From Paraspadella gotoi (lineage: Eukaryota; Chaetognatha), in the NCBI GenBank assembly GCA_051294375.1, contig CM119268.1, positions 12,250,356-12,314,355 of the forward strand: a stretch of DNA of 64,000 nt, written 5' to 3'. The position numbers were made by a program, and so were the translations under genes. Positions 50,400 through 60,849 of this stretch are shown here, one piece after another (positions within the stretch are counted from its first letter, which is position 1; every line of letters starts with the position of its first letter). Below the pieces are notes generated by a model. It was not told the origin of the DNA and searched no databases. It saw nothing but the letters and a program-made list of their open reading frames with translations.

Positions 50400-51533
50400 C
50401 AAATAGAATCAAAATTCGAATAGTAGATCACAAACATTTTTAAATAAAAAAAAATAATTTTTATTTTTCAATTTTCGCATACGCCCATATTTATACATAG
50501 TACTCACTAAGGCGTAGTGAAAGTTACATACGAAGATTCTAAAAGTCAATTATGAACAACATACCATCAGTGAACATTAATTTGTAAAAAAAATTAATTT
50601 TATGTTTGTTAATTTTCGCAGTAGGCTATATTTATATATAGTACTATCCTTATAAAATTGAAAAATTTTAAAATAGGCTTTTCTTAATTTTGATTGCAGA
50701 TTTGAATTCCTCGTCAAAAGTTGATAAAAGAAAATATAAATCATTTTTAAAAATTCTTTCATTAAGTGGGTTAAAAATTTAAAAAACTATATTAATATAT
50801 AAAAAGTTAATTTTCAACTTAAAATATAGCTTTTTCTAATTTTTGACCCACTTAATGAAGGAATTTTTCAAAAAGAGTTATATTTCAAATCCAAATCTGC
50901 AAAAAAATCTTAGAAATTTTAATCTTTTGAAATTTTAACATTTATTGGTTTAGTACTAGTATAAATATGGCCTACTGCGTAAATTGTAAAATTTATTCTA
51001 AATTTTTTTATTACATAAATGTTCATTAGTATAGTGTTGTTCATTCCTCACTTTTAGAATTTTAATTAAAGTTAAATTTAGTACTCACCATAAAAAATGT
51101 CAAAATTTTAAAATGGTTTTTTTTCTTATTTTTAAAGGCAGATTCGAATTCCTCATGAAAAGTTGATAAAAGGAAATATAACTCTTTTAAGAAAATTATT
51201 TTATTAAGTGGATCAAAATCCTAAAAAACTATTATTATGTTACCTTAGTATAAAAAATATAGATTTTTAAATTTTTGGCTAACTTAATGAAACTTTTTTG
51301 ATTAAGACTTTTATCAACTTTTAATGAGGAATTCGAAGCTGCTTTCAAAACTAAGAAAACATTTTTTTAAATTTTTAACATTTTCTATGGTAAGTACTAT
51401 GTATAAATATGGGCGTAAGCGAAAATTGAAAAATTTTATACGAAATTATTTTATATATCAATGTTCTTTAGTCCAAGACTGTTCATGATTAACTATTCGA
51501 ATTTTGATCTGCAACTTTCATTACGCCTATACA
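50400..51533. mobile_element. Foldback / MITE-like outer element (block B2)
   Basis: Left arm: ATCAAAATTCGAATAGTAGA, then TTTTCGCATACGCCCATATT and ATACATAGTACTCAC. Right arm: the complements in reverse order, ending ACTATTCGAATTTTGATC and CATTACGCCTA. After removal of the nested insertion (50,508-51,078) the order of landmarks matches the 8.46 kb solo element. No coding frame is present, so mobility would depend on a transposase encoded elsewhere. Confidence 0.78.
50508..51078. mobile_element. Nested foldback element with 10 bp target duplication
   Basis: Begins TAAGGCGTAGTGAAAGT. Its two arms are imperfect complements: GATTCTAAAAGTC with ATGAACAACA at the left, and TGTTGTTCATTCCTCA with CTTTTAGAATT at the right. 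It is flanked by the direct repeat TAGTACTCAC at 50,498-50,507 and 51,079-51,088. The solo element at 8.46 kb has that 10-mer only once at the corresponding place. A 9-11 bp duplication is characteristic of Mutator-like elements, so a MULE-derived MITE is the best guess. The left terminus TAAGGCGTAGT relates the inserted and outer families. Confidence 0.72.
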
Positions 51534-51850
51534 TACATATAATATATATATATATATTCTCATTGATTTCGTCAACTTTTTTCTTTTTTTTTTCTTTCTC
51601 TCTCTTTCTCAAACTGCTCCAGTGTTCCATTTATGATAAGAGAGAGAGAGAGAGAAAGAGGGAGAGAGCACAAGGGCGTTTGGAGGTAGACAGAGAGGGA
51701 TAGGGTGGGTAGAGAGAGAGGGAAAAAGAATCGCGGGGGTCATAAAACCAATTTGTCATCCAATGGCGCAATTCAAGGCGAATCTAAACCCCACAAATTC
51801 CGCCATCATCCGCGACATTACCGATCGAGGGAGAACCGAATTTCAATCTT

Positions 51851-51960
<110 letters not shown>

Positions 51961-52536
51961 CCATTTTTTCTCCCGCTCAATCTTTCCATCACTCGTTCTC
52001 TTAACGACACACCTCTTTCTCCTCTTTTTCTTTTCTGCCAACGAGTGGGCGCGGTGTTCAAAAAAGATGGTGGTTGACGAGAGAAAAAAGGGCGAGCGGC
52101 TCCATATGCTCTTGGCGTTTTCGCTCCTGGTGTAGAATCTTTGGCAGACGCCAGGACGTCAATTATTTAATATTTAAAGGCTGATGCTGCTAATTTTAGA
52201 ATTTTTTCGCTTGAAGGATTCGCGAGAGAGAACTACGACGTGATTGCGTCCGAGAACGCGATCTCATTTTTGGATGATTTTCGATGTTGACCCTTGATTA
52301 GATTTTTACTTCACTTTACTTTTGTAATAGTCTAAAATCATTCGCCATGATTCGAGAAAGTGTTACCTATTTGTGACTGAGAGCGCGAAAGACTGAATGT
52401 AGGTATAAAGTTTAGGTAATGTTCAACTTTCCTTAAGTAAATACCGTCATATCATTTTCTCCTGAATAATTTAATAAAGAATTCATACAATCAAAATTAA
52501 ATGATCTTTGCCATTTTTAATTAAACTATGAATAAT

Positions 52537-52538
<2 letters not shown>

Positions 52539-52593
<55 letters not shown>
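52539..52593. repeat. (GA)n microsatellite
   Basis: About 27 unbroken GA units near the right end of block B2. Confidence 0.98.
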
Positions 52594-52600
<7 letters not shown>

Positions 52601-52952
52601 GAGATTGAAACGAATATAATGGTTAACTGATGATTAAATATTTGGGACCCTTCCTTCAGGAAAAACGTAAGAAAAGTAGGTAAAAGGGACAAATTTACGT
52701 TTCTCTTATAAATAAACTAATTCGAAAATGAAGCGGCAGTAAAAGGATTGAGTTGGCCGGGAAGAGATCCGGGGCCGGGTTGATTATAGAGACGAGGATA
52801 ATTGAGAAACCATGATTACGGTGAGAGAGTGGATGGAACTGAATTAGAGTGAGAGAGAAGATGGCACCGAATTTCGTTCAACGAAAAAAAAAACGGAGAA
52901 AATGATGAGCCAGGAGTTTTTTCCCGTCATTATCGCGGGGACGAACGAGAAA

Positions 52953-53072
52953 GACGACGACGACGACGACGAAGTGGAGGACGACGGTGACGACGACGAT
53001 GACAACGAGCGCGATGGAAATGTCGACGAGAACGACGAAGAAGACGACGACGACGAAGACGAAGACGATACA
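52953..53072. repeat. (GAC)n-derived acidic repeat
   Basis: GAC/GAA/GAT units give an Asp/Glu run in the 135-codon plus frame at 52,902-53,309. That frame then runs into a GA array. Its first 17 residues (MMSQEFFPVIIAGTNEK) and the short stretch FPPSQRSLIPTLKREL are non-repetitive, but coding status is doubtful. Confidence 0.85.
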
Positions 53073-53162
53073 ACCATCCCTTTTAATTTTCCTCCGTCCC
53101 AACGAAGCTTGATTCCTACTTTAAAAAGGGAACTCCGGAGAATACTTTGCGAAATTTTAAAC

Positions 53163-53221
53163 AGAGAGAGGGAGTGGGAGAGAGAGAGAGAGAGAGAGAA
53201 AGAGAAAGAGAGAGAGAGAGT

Positions 53222-53270
<49 letters not shown>
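53163..53270. repeat. (GA)n microsatellite, interrupted
   Basis: GA units with AAGAG and TGAG breaks. Confidence 0.97.
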
Positions 53271-53272
<2 letters not shown>

Positions 53273-53279
53273 TGGGATC

Positions 53280-54051
53280 GGCAGACAAAACGAAAAAAAG
53301 CCGTCATAAATTTTCTTGTTTTTCGCCTTTTCTTTTTTAAATTTGAGATTCCTTTTTTTTTTCTTCTTTTTTTTCTAGTTTTCGCTTGATTAACGCTTTG
53401 ATTCCACTGATTCCGTAGCCTCCCACGAAATGGTTAATTATCGCCCATGCCAGCTGGATAGAGAGAGATGATGATGATGAGGATGATATTAAAGCTAGAA
53501 ATGCCCTAGCTTAAATATGGCTCTGAGGGCAGTACTTTTTTTTTAAATGTTCAAAGATATTTCCAGCCACACGAGCTGTCTTAGAGCATCAATAACGATA
53601 GAATTTGCCCGCCGCATTGATAGGCTACATAAGCTTAGGTACTGTATCCAAAACATAGCACATAGTAATTTCTAAATGCAACAGGTTAATCATAACAGTG
53701 ACATAATTGATTTATCACAAGTGTGACATCACGACGCGAAAAAGAGGAAGAGTTTCTATGACACGACGTGAGTTGAAGTGATGACGACTGTTAAGACGTT
53801 TTCAAGGTTTGAACTTGGATGACATTGGAATTTCTCCGGCAACGGCGAATTTTCTGTGGTATGACATGTTAGTGAAGTGTTATGGCATGCTATTTTCATC
53901 TCGCCTTCTTTCGATTGGGGTCTCGGCCAATTCTCGGAATACATTGATTACTATTAGTTATATCTTCGTATGTGTTAATTTTCTCCTGAACGATATTTAC
54001 CGTTCTGTCCATATTCTGTCTGTCTATTCTGTCTGTGTAACGCAAACATTT
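53280..54051. other. Non-coding stretch upstream of the RT relic
   Basis: A T-rich segment at 53,325-53,385, a (GAT)n fragment at 53,468-53,487, then single-copy DNA. TCTGTC repeats lie at 54,003-54,035. No gene. Confidence 0.5.
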
Positions 54052-54467
54052 TTAAGTGCTGACGACTGACACTGGAGCTCCTAGAAGATTCAGCTCCACA
54101 CTTACCGATAGATGTCGATGTAGCCTGTTGAAGACCACGAGGTTCGACTTATGAGCTGGGAGTTTAAGTCTCCATTTGCGGCACCATCTCTCCAGCACTT
54201 TGATCAGTGGCTCCATCCTAGGTTTCCTTTCCAGTGGGTCATTTGCCATCGTCCAGGCTGCCTGGTCGTCTGCGAACTGTGCCGGGTCGATTGCGCATGC
54301 TTTCTCAAAGACATCATCGGTGTGGACGTTGGAAAGGTCCGGGCTAATGATGCCCCCTAGTGGCGTTTCTGTGTTGATAGTTGATACTGAATGCTTTGGA
54401 GAATTCTTTCCCTTCATACATTCTGATTGCTATGTCTGTTATAAATCCGCTAATAATTCTTAAAAGT

Positions 54468-54470
<3 letters not shown>
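54052..54470 (-). pseudogene. LINE-type (non-LTR) reverse-transcriptase fragment
   Basis: The minus-strand frame from 54,417 to the stop at 54,052 has consecutive RT motifs. ETPLGGIISPDLSNVHTDD corresponds to the PQGS-x-LSP-x-L-x-N-x3-DD block. QFADDQAAW is the catalytic (Y/F)ADD box. Next come LERWCRKWRLKL with KSNLVVFN (the W-x-x-KW-x-L-x2-x-KS-x2-F block) and LLGAPVSVV before the usual KYLGV position. Upstream, in another frame, LLRIISGFITDIAIRMYEGK fits the segment preceding the PQGS block, so a frameshift lies near 54,385. It is truncated on both sides: no palm start, thumb or endonuclease. It ends at a (GA)n array. The clade is probably jockey/CR1-like but not provable here. Confidence 0.85.

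Positions 54471-54562
<92 letters not shown>
54469..54562. repeat. (GA)n microsatellite abutting the RT relic
   Basis: About 47 unbroken GA units starting immediately at the 5' edge of the RT homology. Confidence 0.99.
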
Positions 54563-54565
<3 letters not shown>

Positions 54566-54705
54566 TTGATCTTTTCTTCAATGAGAAAAGCGAGCCGAAA
54601 AAGAAAATGAATATTTTATTAACTGTTTTTTCATCAAAACTGATTCGTTTTATCATTTTTCACGTCATTAATTATTTTCATTGTTTTTATTTTTCTTTTT
54701 CACAG

Positions 54706-54831
54706 CGCCGTTCACACGAGGCCTTTCATCTCACGCGATTCGAAGTGAGGGAGGTCGTTTACCCGCGCGTCGTGATGTCGATGGTTCTTCGCGGGCTCGT
54801 GATTCGCGAGGTTTCGGTTTCGCAGAATTGA
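54706..54831 (+). CDS. Possible terminal coding exon
   Basis: A pyrimidine-rich tract ends in TTTTTCACAG (54,696-54,705), a strong 3' splice site. The following 126 bp are abruptly CpG-rich, open in frame 0 for 41 codons, and end at TGA (54,829). The peptide starts RRSHEAFHLTRFEVREVVYP and ends REVSVSQN. AT-rich DNA resumes directly after the stop. Two other frames, including one on the minus strand, are also open, and no family is recognised. It could instead be a small CpG-rich regulatory element. Confidence 0.25.
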   Translation, partial: RRSHEAFHLTRFEVREVVYPRVVMSMVLRGLVIREVSVSQN

Positions 54832-55295
54832 CAAGAATTTAAAAGTTTGATGCAGCAATTGGAAACGACATTGATTTACAAAAGAAAATAAGAGTAGCAC
54901 AATATGACAGTGGAAGACAACTCTTAATATAAAATTCACGCTTTCCACACGTAAATACAAATGGTTGGCTACAAAACAGAATATGGTCAATGAGATTACT
55001 GATCAGTATCATGTGTTAATAAGATCAGACCCCTGCCAAGTTATGACCTCTTAGTAATTCTCAACACGGCTGCGGCAGTAGCGTTGTAACGATGCGAAAA
55101 TACACGTAGGAATAATAATAAAGGCAGTAAGGCAGTACCCAACGACGACAACGACGACGAAGCGACGCCCTAAAGTCTCTGGATTCCCTCGATTCCACGC
55201 GGCTTCATTTCGACGGCGTCGCGCGCTCAACAATTGCCTACGATGAGGGTATAACCATTACTGGGATTGGCTTTTGAACGGGGATGAGTCTTGTA

Positions 55296-55300
<5 letters not shown>
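54832..55300. other. Non-coding stretch
   Basis: AT-rich to 55,050, then CpG-rich with a short CGACGACAACGACGACGA run at 55,142-55,160. No gene is supported. Confidence 0.5.

Positions 55301-55346
<46 letters not shown>
55301..55346. repeat. (TC)n microsatellite
   Basis: About 23 units. Confidence 0.98.
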
Positions 55347-55349
<3 letters not shown>

Positions 55350-56394
55350 TAAGCCGGGAATTCCCTGGGGGGAAGAAATTAAATTGTCAGAGACGGATTG
55401 GTTATGGAGTTTGCGTCACCTTCCGAAGTCGACTAATCTGTATTTCAGAGGCTCATCCTTTCAACCCACCATTCTTTTCCCTAACCCCCTGGGATTATAT
55501 CCTACCCTTTACATATATATTCCCTCGGATCATCCCGCACTCTCGAGAAAATCCCCGAAGATCACCTTTTTACATAATGCCCAATGCCCAATTGCCCATA
55601 TCCTTCATCCTCTGCACTCAACTCGATGCGGAGTCATTCAATCTCAATTCAAGTTGAGCGGATGAGTGGACGTGATTTCTCATCCTCATTCCTCATCCAG
55701 ATGAATTCCCGTCCAAACGCAATTTTTCCGCCCAAAAATTGTCACTCATCCGCATCGAAAGGCATTTCTGAGAAATCATTTCTCTCCCTGGAATCCTCAC
55801 CCCCTCGCGTCGAGATCCTTGGCACAAACCCCTTCGCCTTCAATCCAATTCTATCAGAATTCCATTCATCTTGTCTCTCTCTCTCTCTCTCTTTCTCCTT
55901 TATAAGTTTTAATAACAATTTTTGACACCCACCCCGATTTCTCTCTCTTTCAACCTTCTTTCTTAGCACTCCCTTCATTTTTTTTTACACATCTAACCTC
56001 TCTCGCTCATGAAAATCCTAACCCTACTTTCTCTGCAAAGGTGTCTTTCTCTAAAACATCAAACCGCCTTTCTTTCCATTTTCTCCCGAAATATTCCAAT
56101 TTCCCTCCCCGTAAACGGCCCCTTTCCCCTCTTCCCCTCACCCTCCCCTATGAAAAGGATTCCCCCCCCAACCGCCGTACTCTCCGACAGAAATAATGGA
56201 AGGCTGAGAGGCGAAGAGATCCGAGGAGTGAAGGATTCGGGGGGAATCAAGACTTGATATCAAAATCCAAAGGAGAAAATTATGCGCCTGAATGTGTCAC
56301 GTCGGTCGTCGTTCGTCGTCGTCGTAACGACGGGTGGAAATTGGAGTGAGAGGCTTTTCTCTCTCTCTCTCTCTCTCTCTCTCCTCTCTCTTCT

Positions 56395-56446
<52 letters not shown>

Positions 56447-56939
56447 TCAGAAACTCCGAATATTCCAATGAAATGGCGTCTCTCGTCTCTTCTTCCCAGA
56501 GGCGGAAGTTGCGGAATTTAGAAACAGGGAAGACGCGTTTCATAAAATTAGCATGCGGTAATCGTCGGGCATTAACTCTCTTGACTTTTCTGCTCCTGCG
56601 AATGGATGCCTTTTTTCCGTTTCTTTTTTTTTTTAATCTACCCTTTCTTTATCCTTCCTTCTTCTTTCTTTATCTTTTCTCGCCTTCTCAGTACCACGGA
56701 ATCTTTGTTTTCTATCTCCTCGGTTTTCTTTTTTTTATTTTATCATTCTTTATTCTCTATTTTCTCGGTTTTCTTTTCTGTTTTCTCTGTTTTCGTCTTT
56801 ATTCTCTCGGTTTTCTTCTCTTTTTTTTTCGGGTTCCTTTTAATTTGATTATTTTTCCAATGAAGCTCAAATAAACGTCACTTTTCCATCGACGTCGTTC
56901 TCTCTCTCAGTTGAGGGCATCAATTCCAAACGTTTCTAT

Positions 56940-56978
<39 letters not shown>

Positions 56979-57350
56979 CTCTCTCTCTTTTTTCCGAAGC
57001 CAATGAAATCTAATGCTCTTATTATCATTTAGTATTTTCTTTCTCTTCTCTTAACTCGTTTGTATTTGATACGCCGATATATCGAAATACTTTGCTCACA
57101 ATTTTTGTGAAGAATTCACTTATGACGCTTTCTCTTCGCCGCATCTCTAAACTCTATTTCTTTTTATTACTTTTCTTAATCTCACTTCATTTTATTACTC
57201 GGCTCCTCTCCCTATTTTCTCAACGATGGCATAAATCTCTCTCTTTGCGCCTTTAAAACCGATTGTTTCTATCTATATTCTCCTCGTATTCCGAATATCG
57301 CGTCATCTTTATTCAATTTGAATATCGAGCGCTAAAATTCTTTTTTTTTG
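55347..57350. other. C/T-rich non-coding stretch with (TC)n arrays
   Basis: Imperfect (TC)n arrays at 56,359-56,446 and 56,943-56,990. A T/C-rich block at 56,600-56,850 contains a degenerate TCTCGGTTTTCTT repeat of about 30-50 bp, which explains the Phe/Leu ORFs. The ORFs at 55,274-55,665 run in two overlapping frames and match nothing I know. Confidence 0.45.
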
Positions 57351-57360
57351 GGGGGGGGAA

Positions 57361-57425
57361 GGTAATCCGCGGGATTCGAACCCCGGTTTCTCCGTCACCT
57401 TTCGTAAGGATCCTTACCGCGTCTT
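57361..57425 (-). repeat. tRNA-like / Pol III promoter-like fragment (possible SINE head)
   Basis: On the minus strand GGGGTTCGAATCCCG is a textbook B box. About 25 bp upstream CCTTACGAAAGG can fold as a short stem-loop, preceded by an A-box-like GCGGTAAGG. The T stem pairs over only three bases and no full cloverleaf or acceptor stem forms, so this is not an intact tRNA. A tRNA-derived SINE head or decayed tRNA fits best. Confidence 0.35.
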
Positions 57426-57477
57426 TTTTGGTCGTTCCTTTTATTGACCTTCACCCTTTTTTTTTTCCTTTTCCAGC

Positions 57478-57547
57478 TTTTCTTCTTCCCACTTGCTATC
57501 TCGATTGTCATTTTCTATTTTTACTGCTTTAAATTAAACTAAATATA
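57478..57547 (+). repeat. Contig-end duplicate, copy 1
   Basis: About 65 bp ending AAATTAAACTAAATATA are repeated directly after the 10 N gap, with three or so substitutions (copy 2 at 57,558-57,625). Confidence 0.95.
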
Positions 57548-57557
57548 NNNNNNNNNN
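57548..57557. other. Assembly gap (10 N) between duplicate contig ends
   Basis: The same sequence on both sides indicates an unmerged overlap. Confidence 0.98.
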
Positions 57558-57625
57558 TTCTTCTTCCCACTTACTATCTCGATTGTCATTTTCTGTTTTT
57601 ACTGCTTTCAATTAAACTAAATATA
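57558..57625 (+). repeat. Contig-end duplicate, copy 2
   Basis: See 57,478-57,547. Substitutions rather than indels distinguish the copies, so allelic ends are likely. Confidence 0.95.
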
Positions 57626-57649
57626 ATTCCAATTAAACTGGATACTTAT

Positions 57650-57838
57650 NNNNNNNNNNNNNNNNNNNNNNNNNNNNNNNNNNNNNNNNNNNNNNNNNNN
57701 NNNNNNNNNNNNNNNNNNNNNNNNNNNNNNNNNNNNNNNNNNNNNNNNNNNNNNNNNNNNNNNNNNNNNNNNNNNNNNNNNNNNNNNNNNNNNNNNNNNN
57801 NNNNNNNNNNNNNNNNNNNNNNNNNNNNNNNNNNNNNN
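57650..57838. other. Assembly gap (189 N)
   Basis: N run. Confidence 0.99.
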
Positions 57839-58836
57839 TTCTTTTAGTATTCTTCCTCAACTTTTTAAACCCTCCCTCCTCTTCCTCCTCCCTTTCGTTC
57901 ATCGCATGCTCCTCTTCTTGTTTTTCCTTTCCCCAATTCCAAGACTCGCCCCCCCCTCTCTCCCTCCCCATTTTATTCCCTCATGCGTTTATTGGATATT
58001 TTTTTTCCCAATTTCCACGAAGCGCGGTCAAGGAAACATTCGTTTTCAATTAGTCATGGCTAAATAACTTCGGATATATCGGTTGCGCTGCCCGCCGAAG
58101 GACCCTCTGTATATAATTCGAGTCTTCGGGGAGAAAAGAATTAAAAAGAGGGGAAGAGTTAATCCCCGGATTTATTATATAACGGGATTTCGGCGGGAAT
58201 GACGGATTTAGCGAGAACGGATGACGCTTATTGCGAGGTTGTCATAAAGAGTTGGTGACCTTTTGTCGAAAAACCAAATTGGAAGGACGTTGAACTGGAA
58301 TTGGAATCACGTGCGGATGGACTGAACGTACAATTCTCACTGAAATGACTTTTTATTAATTTTTAAATTACAATTAAAACACACAATTGGCTTTGGCCCG
58401 TATTCCTGTAACTGGTTAGATCTTAGAATGCATTAAAGTTCGTTGCCTTTTTATGATTGCCCTTAGACTTAACATCATATTGTTTACCATACTTCAAAAC
58501 TATTTTTCTCCAGAGTTAGTATTCTTCCTCTCTCTCTTTTGGTCAGACTGAAACCTGTTATCAAAGTCTCAAAAGAAACAGAAAAACATTTCGCTCGTTA
58601 ATCAAATGCAAAATTATTTTTTCTTTCGCCTTACTTCTCTTTTGTTGTCGGGACAATTTACTGGTAAACATTTGTTTTTAGCTTAAAATAATGAATAATG
58701 AATTGAAATATTGAAAAAAAAAACAAATAAATATTTTGTAACAATCAAATCATATTGTCCTTCAGTTAACAACTCTTGATATCCAAATATCATTAAATTT
58801 AACTAAAATTAAAAATAAAAATTACATCCGTCATGA
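57839..58836. other. Non-coding stretch
   Basis: Pyrimidine-rich to 57,970. A moderately CpG-containing, non-repetitive segment at 58,020-58,330 could be conserved or regulatory. AT-rich DNA follows. No gene is recognised. Confidence 0.45.
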
Positions 58837-59113
58837 ATGGCCAAATCCATATCCCGCTACTGTTGTTATGGACCGAAAACAGAGAAAGAAAATCTCCCCA
58901 TTCATCAACGACCCAATAACCTGTCGGCGCCGCCGCCGCAATCGCCGCACGCCGCCGCCGCCGCACGCCGCCGCTTCCGTCCATTCCCTCCTTTCGATCA
59001 CACCAACTCACCGATCGAGAGTCTCTCTCTCCTCGCGCAATTGCGCGAAAATTCCATTCGGTAAAAGACGCGGAACGACTCGCCTTCCCAACCACCCTCG
59101 GCCCGCCCAATAA
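58837..59113 (+). other. GC-rich (GCC)n segment with doubtful open frames
   Basis: CGCCGCCGC runs at 58,928-58,978 lie in the most GC-rich 150 bp of this part of the window. Plus frames of 75 and 81 codons and a minus frame of 105 codons overlap it. None has a recognisable domain, and Pro/Ala/Arg runs are dictated by the repeat. Confidence 0.4.
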
Positions 59114-59275
59114 CATTTACTCACCCTGCTTCGAATCTTACCCTCCCGAACCCAAAAGAGCTTGGCGAGGAAACTTACCCGGCCCCTCCTCTCCGTTTTT
59201 CTGGTCTGCGGTGGAGAGAGGCTATCCTCCGGCGATCGTAAAGCTTAATCCCTCGTCAAATTAAAACCAAAACTC

Positions 59276-59304
59276 TCTCTCTCTNNNNNNNNNNCTCTCT
59301 CTTT
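59276..59304. repeat. (CT)n with a 10 N gap
   Basis: CT units lie on both sides of N at 59,285-59,294. Confidence 0.95.
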
Positions 59305-59992
59305 CTCTTCGCAGTTTCTCTCATATTTTTACGCTCCCGCTAAAGCGGTGAATTAACACGACCATCGGGAGAAGAATTCGCAGTTTTTTTCGCTGAAATT
59401 CAGCAGAAAGATGAATTTATAATTATCCAACTAAGATTCAAAAAAAAAAATTTTTAGAAAGAAAAAAGACAGTCTGAAAGCTAAGTGAATAACAGTTTTT
59501 TTTCTTATTTTGTGTGGCTATATTGTTATATTTATTCAGAATCATTCACGATTTTGATTAATAGTAACAAATGTAAATATAGTCATTTATAAATTCTGAA
59601 GCTTCGATCGCAACCCGAAATATTCAACTTCGACAAAACGTTTTTTATCTCAAGCCGAGAAACGAACCCGAGAATCTCTGGGCGACGCGTCGTCGTTTTG
59701 TTTACCAAACCAAAAATTAAGGGAAAAAAAGCGAAAAATGAAGATCGTAAAACCTGTTTTTCGTCCATCGAATCGACTTTGTGTCACAGAAGAAGAAAAT
59801 AAAGGGGAAAGAAAAAGGAGGGAGAAAAAATAGGGGAAGGGAGGAAAACAGGGGAAAGAATAAAAAAAAAGTCCGGAAATCGAAAGAAGAAAAAAAAACT
59901 TGAAAAAAACAAAATCTTGTGAGAAAATTCGGTTCTGATCGAAGTAGAGTTGAAGAAGGATTAAGAAAAGATGAAAAAAAGATGCGAGGGAG

Positions 59993-59993
<1 letters not shown>
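59305..59993. other. AT/purine-rich non-coding stretch
   Basis: No gene. 59,780-59,920 is strongly A/G-rich. Confidence 0.5.

Positions 59994-60047
<54 letters not shown>
59994..60047. repeat. (GA)n microsatellite
   Basis: About 27 units, followed by a T-rich block to 60,220. Confidence 0.98.
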
Positions 60048-60049
<2 letters not shown>

Positions 60050-60407
60050 CTCTCTTCGCTCGTATTTCCTTTATTCGATTCTCTCCCTTTTCTTTCCCCT
60101 TCTATTTTTCTATTATCTCTCCCCCTTTTTTTTTCCTCTACCCCGTTTCAATTTTCTTTATTTTCCATTTTTTTCCCGCCTTTTTTCTTTTTTTTTTCTT
60201 TCCGCTTCATTCAATTCTCCCGGCCTCAATATTTTCGTCAACAAAAGACGGTCGTCGAGGAAATCTTCTCCCTTTCGACGACAGACGTCGCTAGCGAAGA
60301 AGAAGAAGAAAACTCTCATCCCTAGAAATTTTTATTTCTTCCTCCAAATTAAAAAAAATAAAAATTTTTAAAAAAATATCGAGAGAAATCGAGATAGGGA
60401 GAGAGAA

Positions 60408-60436
60408 TATCCTAGACTATCCTAGACTATCCTAGT
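60408..60436. repeat. 10 bp repeat (TATCCTAGAC)n
   Basis: Three copies in tandem. Confidence 0.9.
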
Positions 60437-60544
60437 CGATGTTGATAATGATAATGATAAGCGAAACGAAATCGAGTGTTTTAATGAGATCGTATCATTT
60501 GACTGGAGAGAGGTGCCTTCAAATCCGACGACCTTTGCCCAAGA

Positions 60545-60665
60545 TGAAGAAATTAGGGTTAAGGGTTTAGGGTTTAGGGTTTAGGATTAGGATTAGGGAT
60601 TGGTTTATAAATAATATTTAGGTTTAATATTAAGGTTAAAATTAAATTCTGGGATAAACGAACAA
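60545..60665 (-). repeat. CCTAA-rich element, copy 3, reversed, with TTTAGGG units
   Basis: Reads TTAGGGTTAAGGG, three GTTTAGG units and then ATTAGGATTAGGGATTGG, followed by the complement of AGAATTTAATTTTAACC. It is the least degenerate member of the family at 5.8 and 10.9 kb. It resembles an interstitial telomere-like tract but is embedded in the shared AT-rich flank. Confidence 0.65.
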
Positions 60666-60735
60666 AAATTTGGCCCTCTCGGAAAAGAGAGCCCGCCTTG
60701 ACAAAATCTCTAATCCTCATGAATGTTGTTCGCTG

Positions 60736-60830
60736 AATTGAAGTAATGCTGTAAGTCTCTGCAGTATAAATGCTTTAACCTAAAGATAGTTCTATTCAAT
60801 TGAAGGAATGCTGTAAGTCTCTACAATATC
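60736..60830 (+). repeat. 62 bp local tandem duplication
   Basis: AATTGAAG-AATGCTGTAAGTCTCT occurs at 60,736 and 60,798, 33 bp each with four mismatches. Confidence 0.9.
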
Positions 60831-60849
60831 AATTGATCTCATTCACTCG

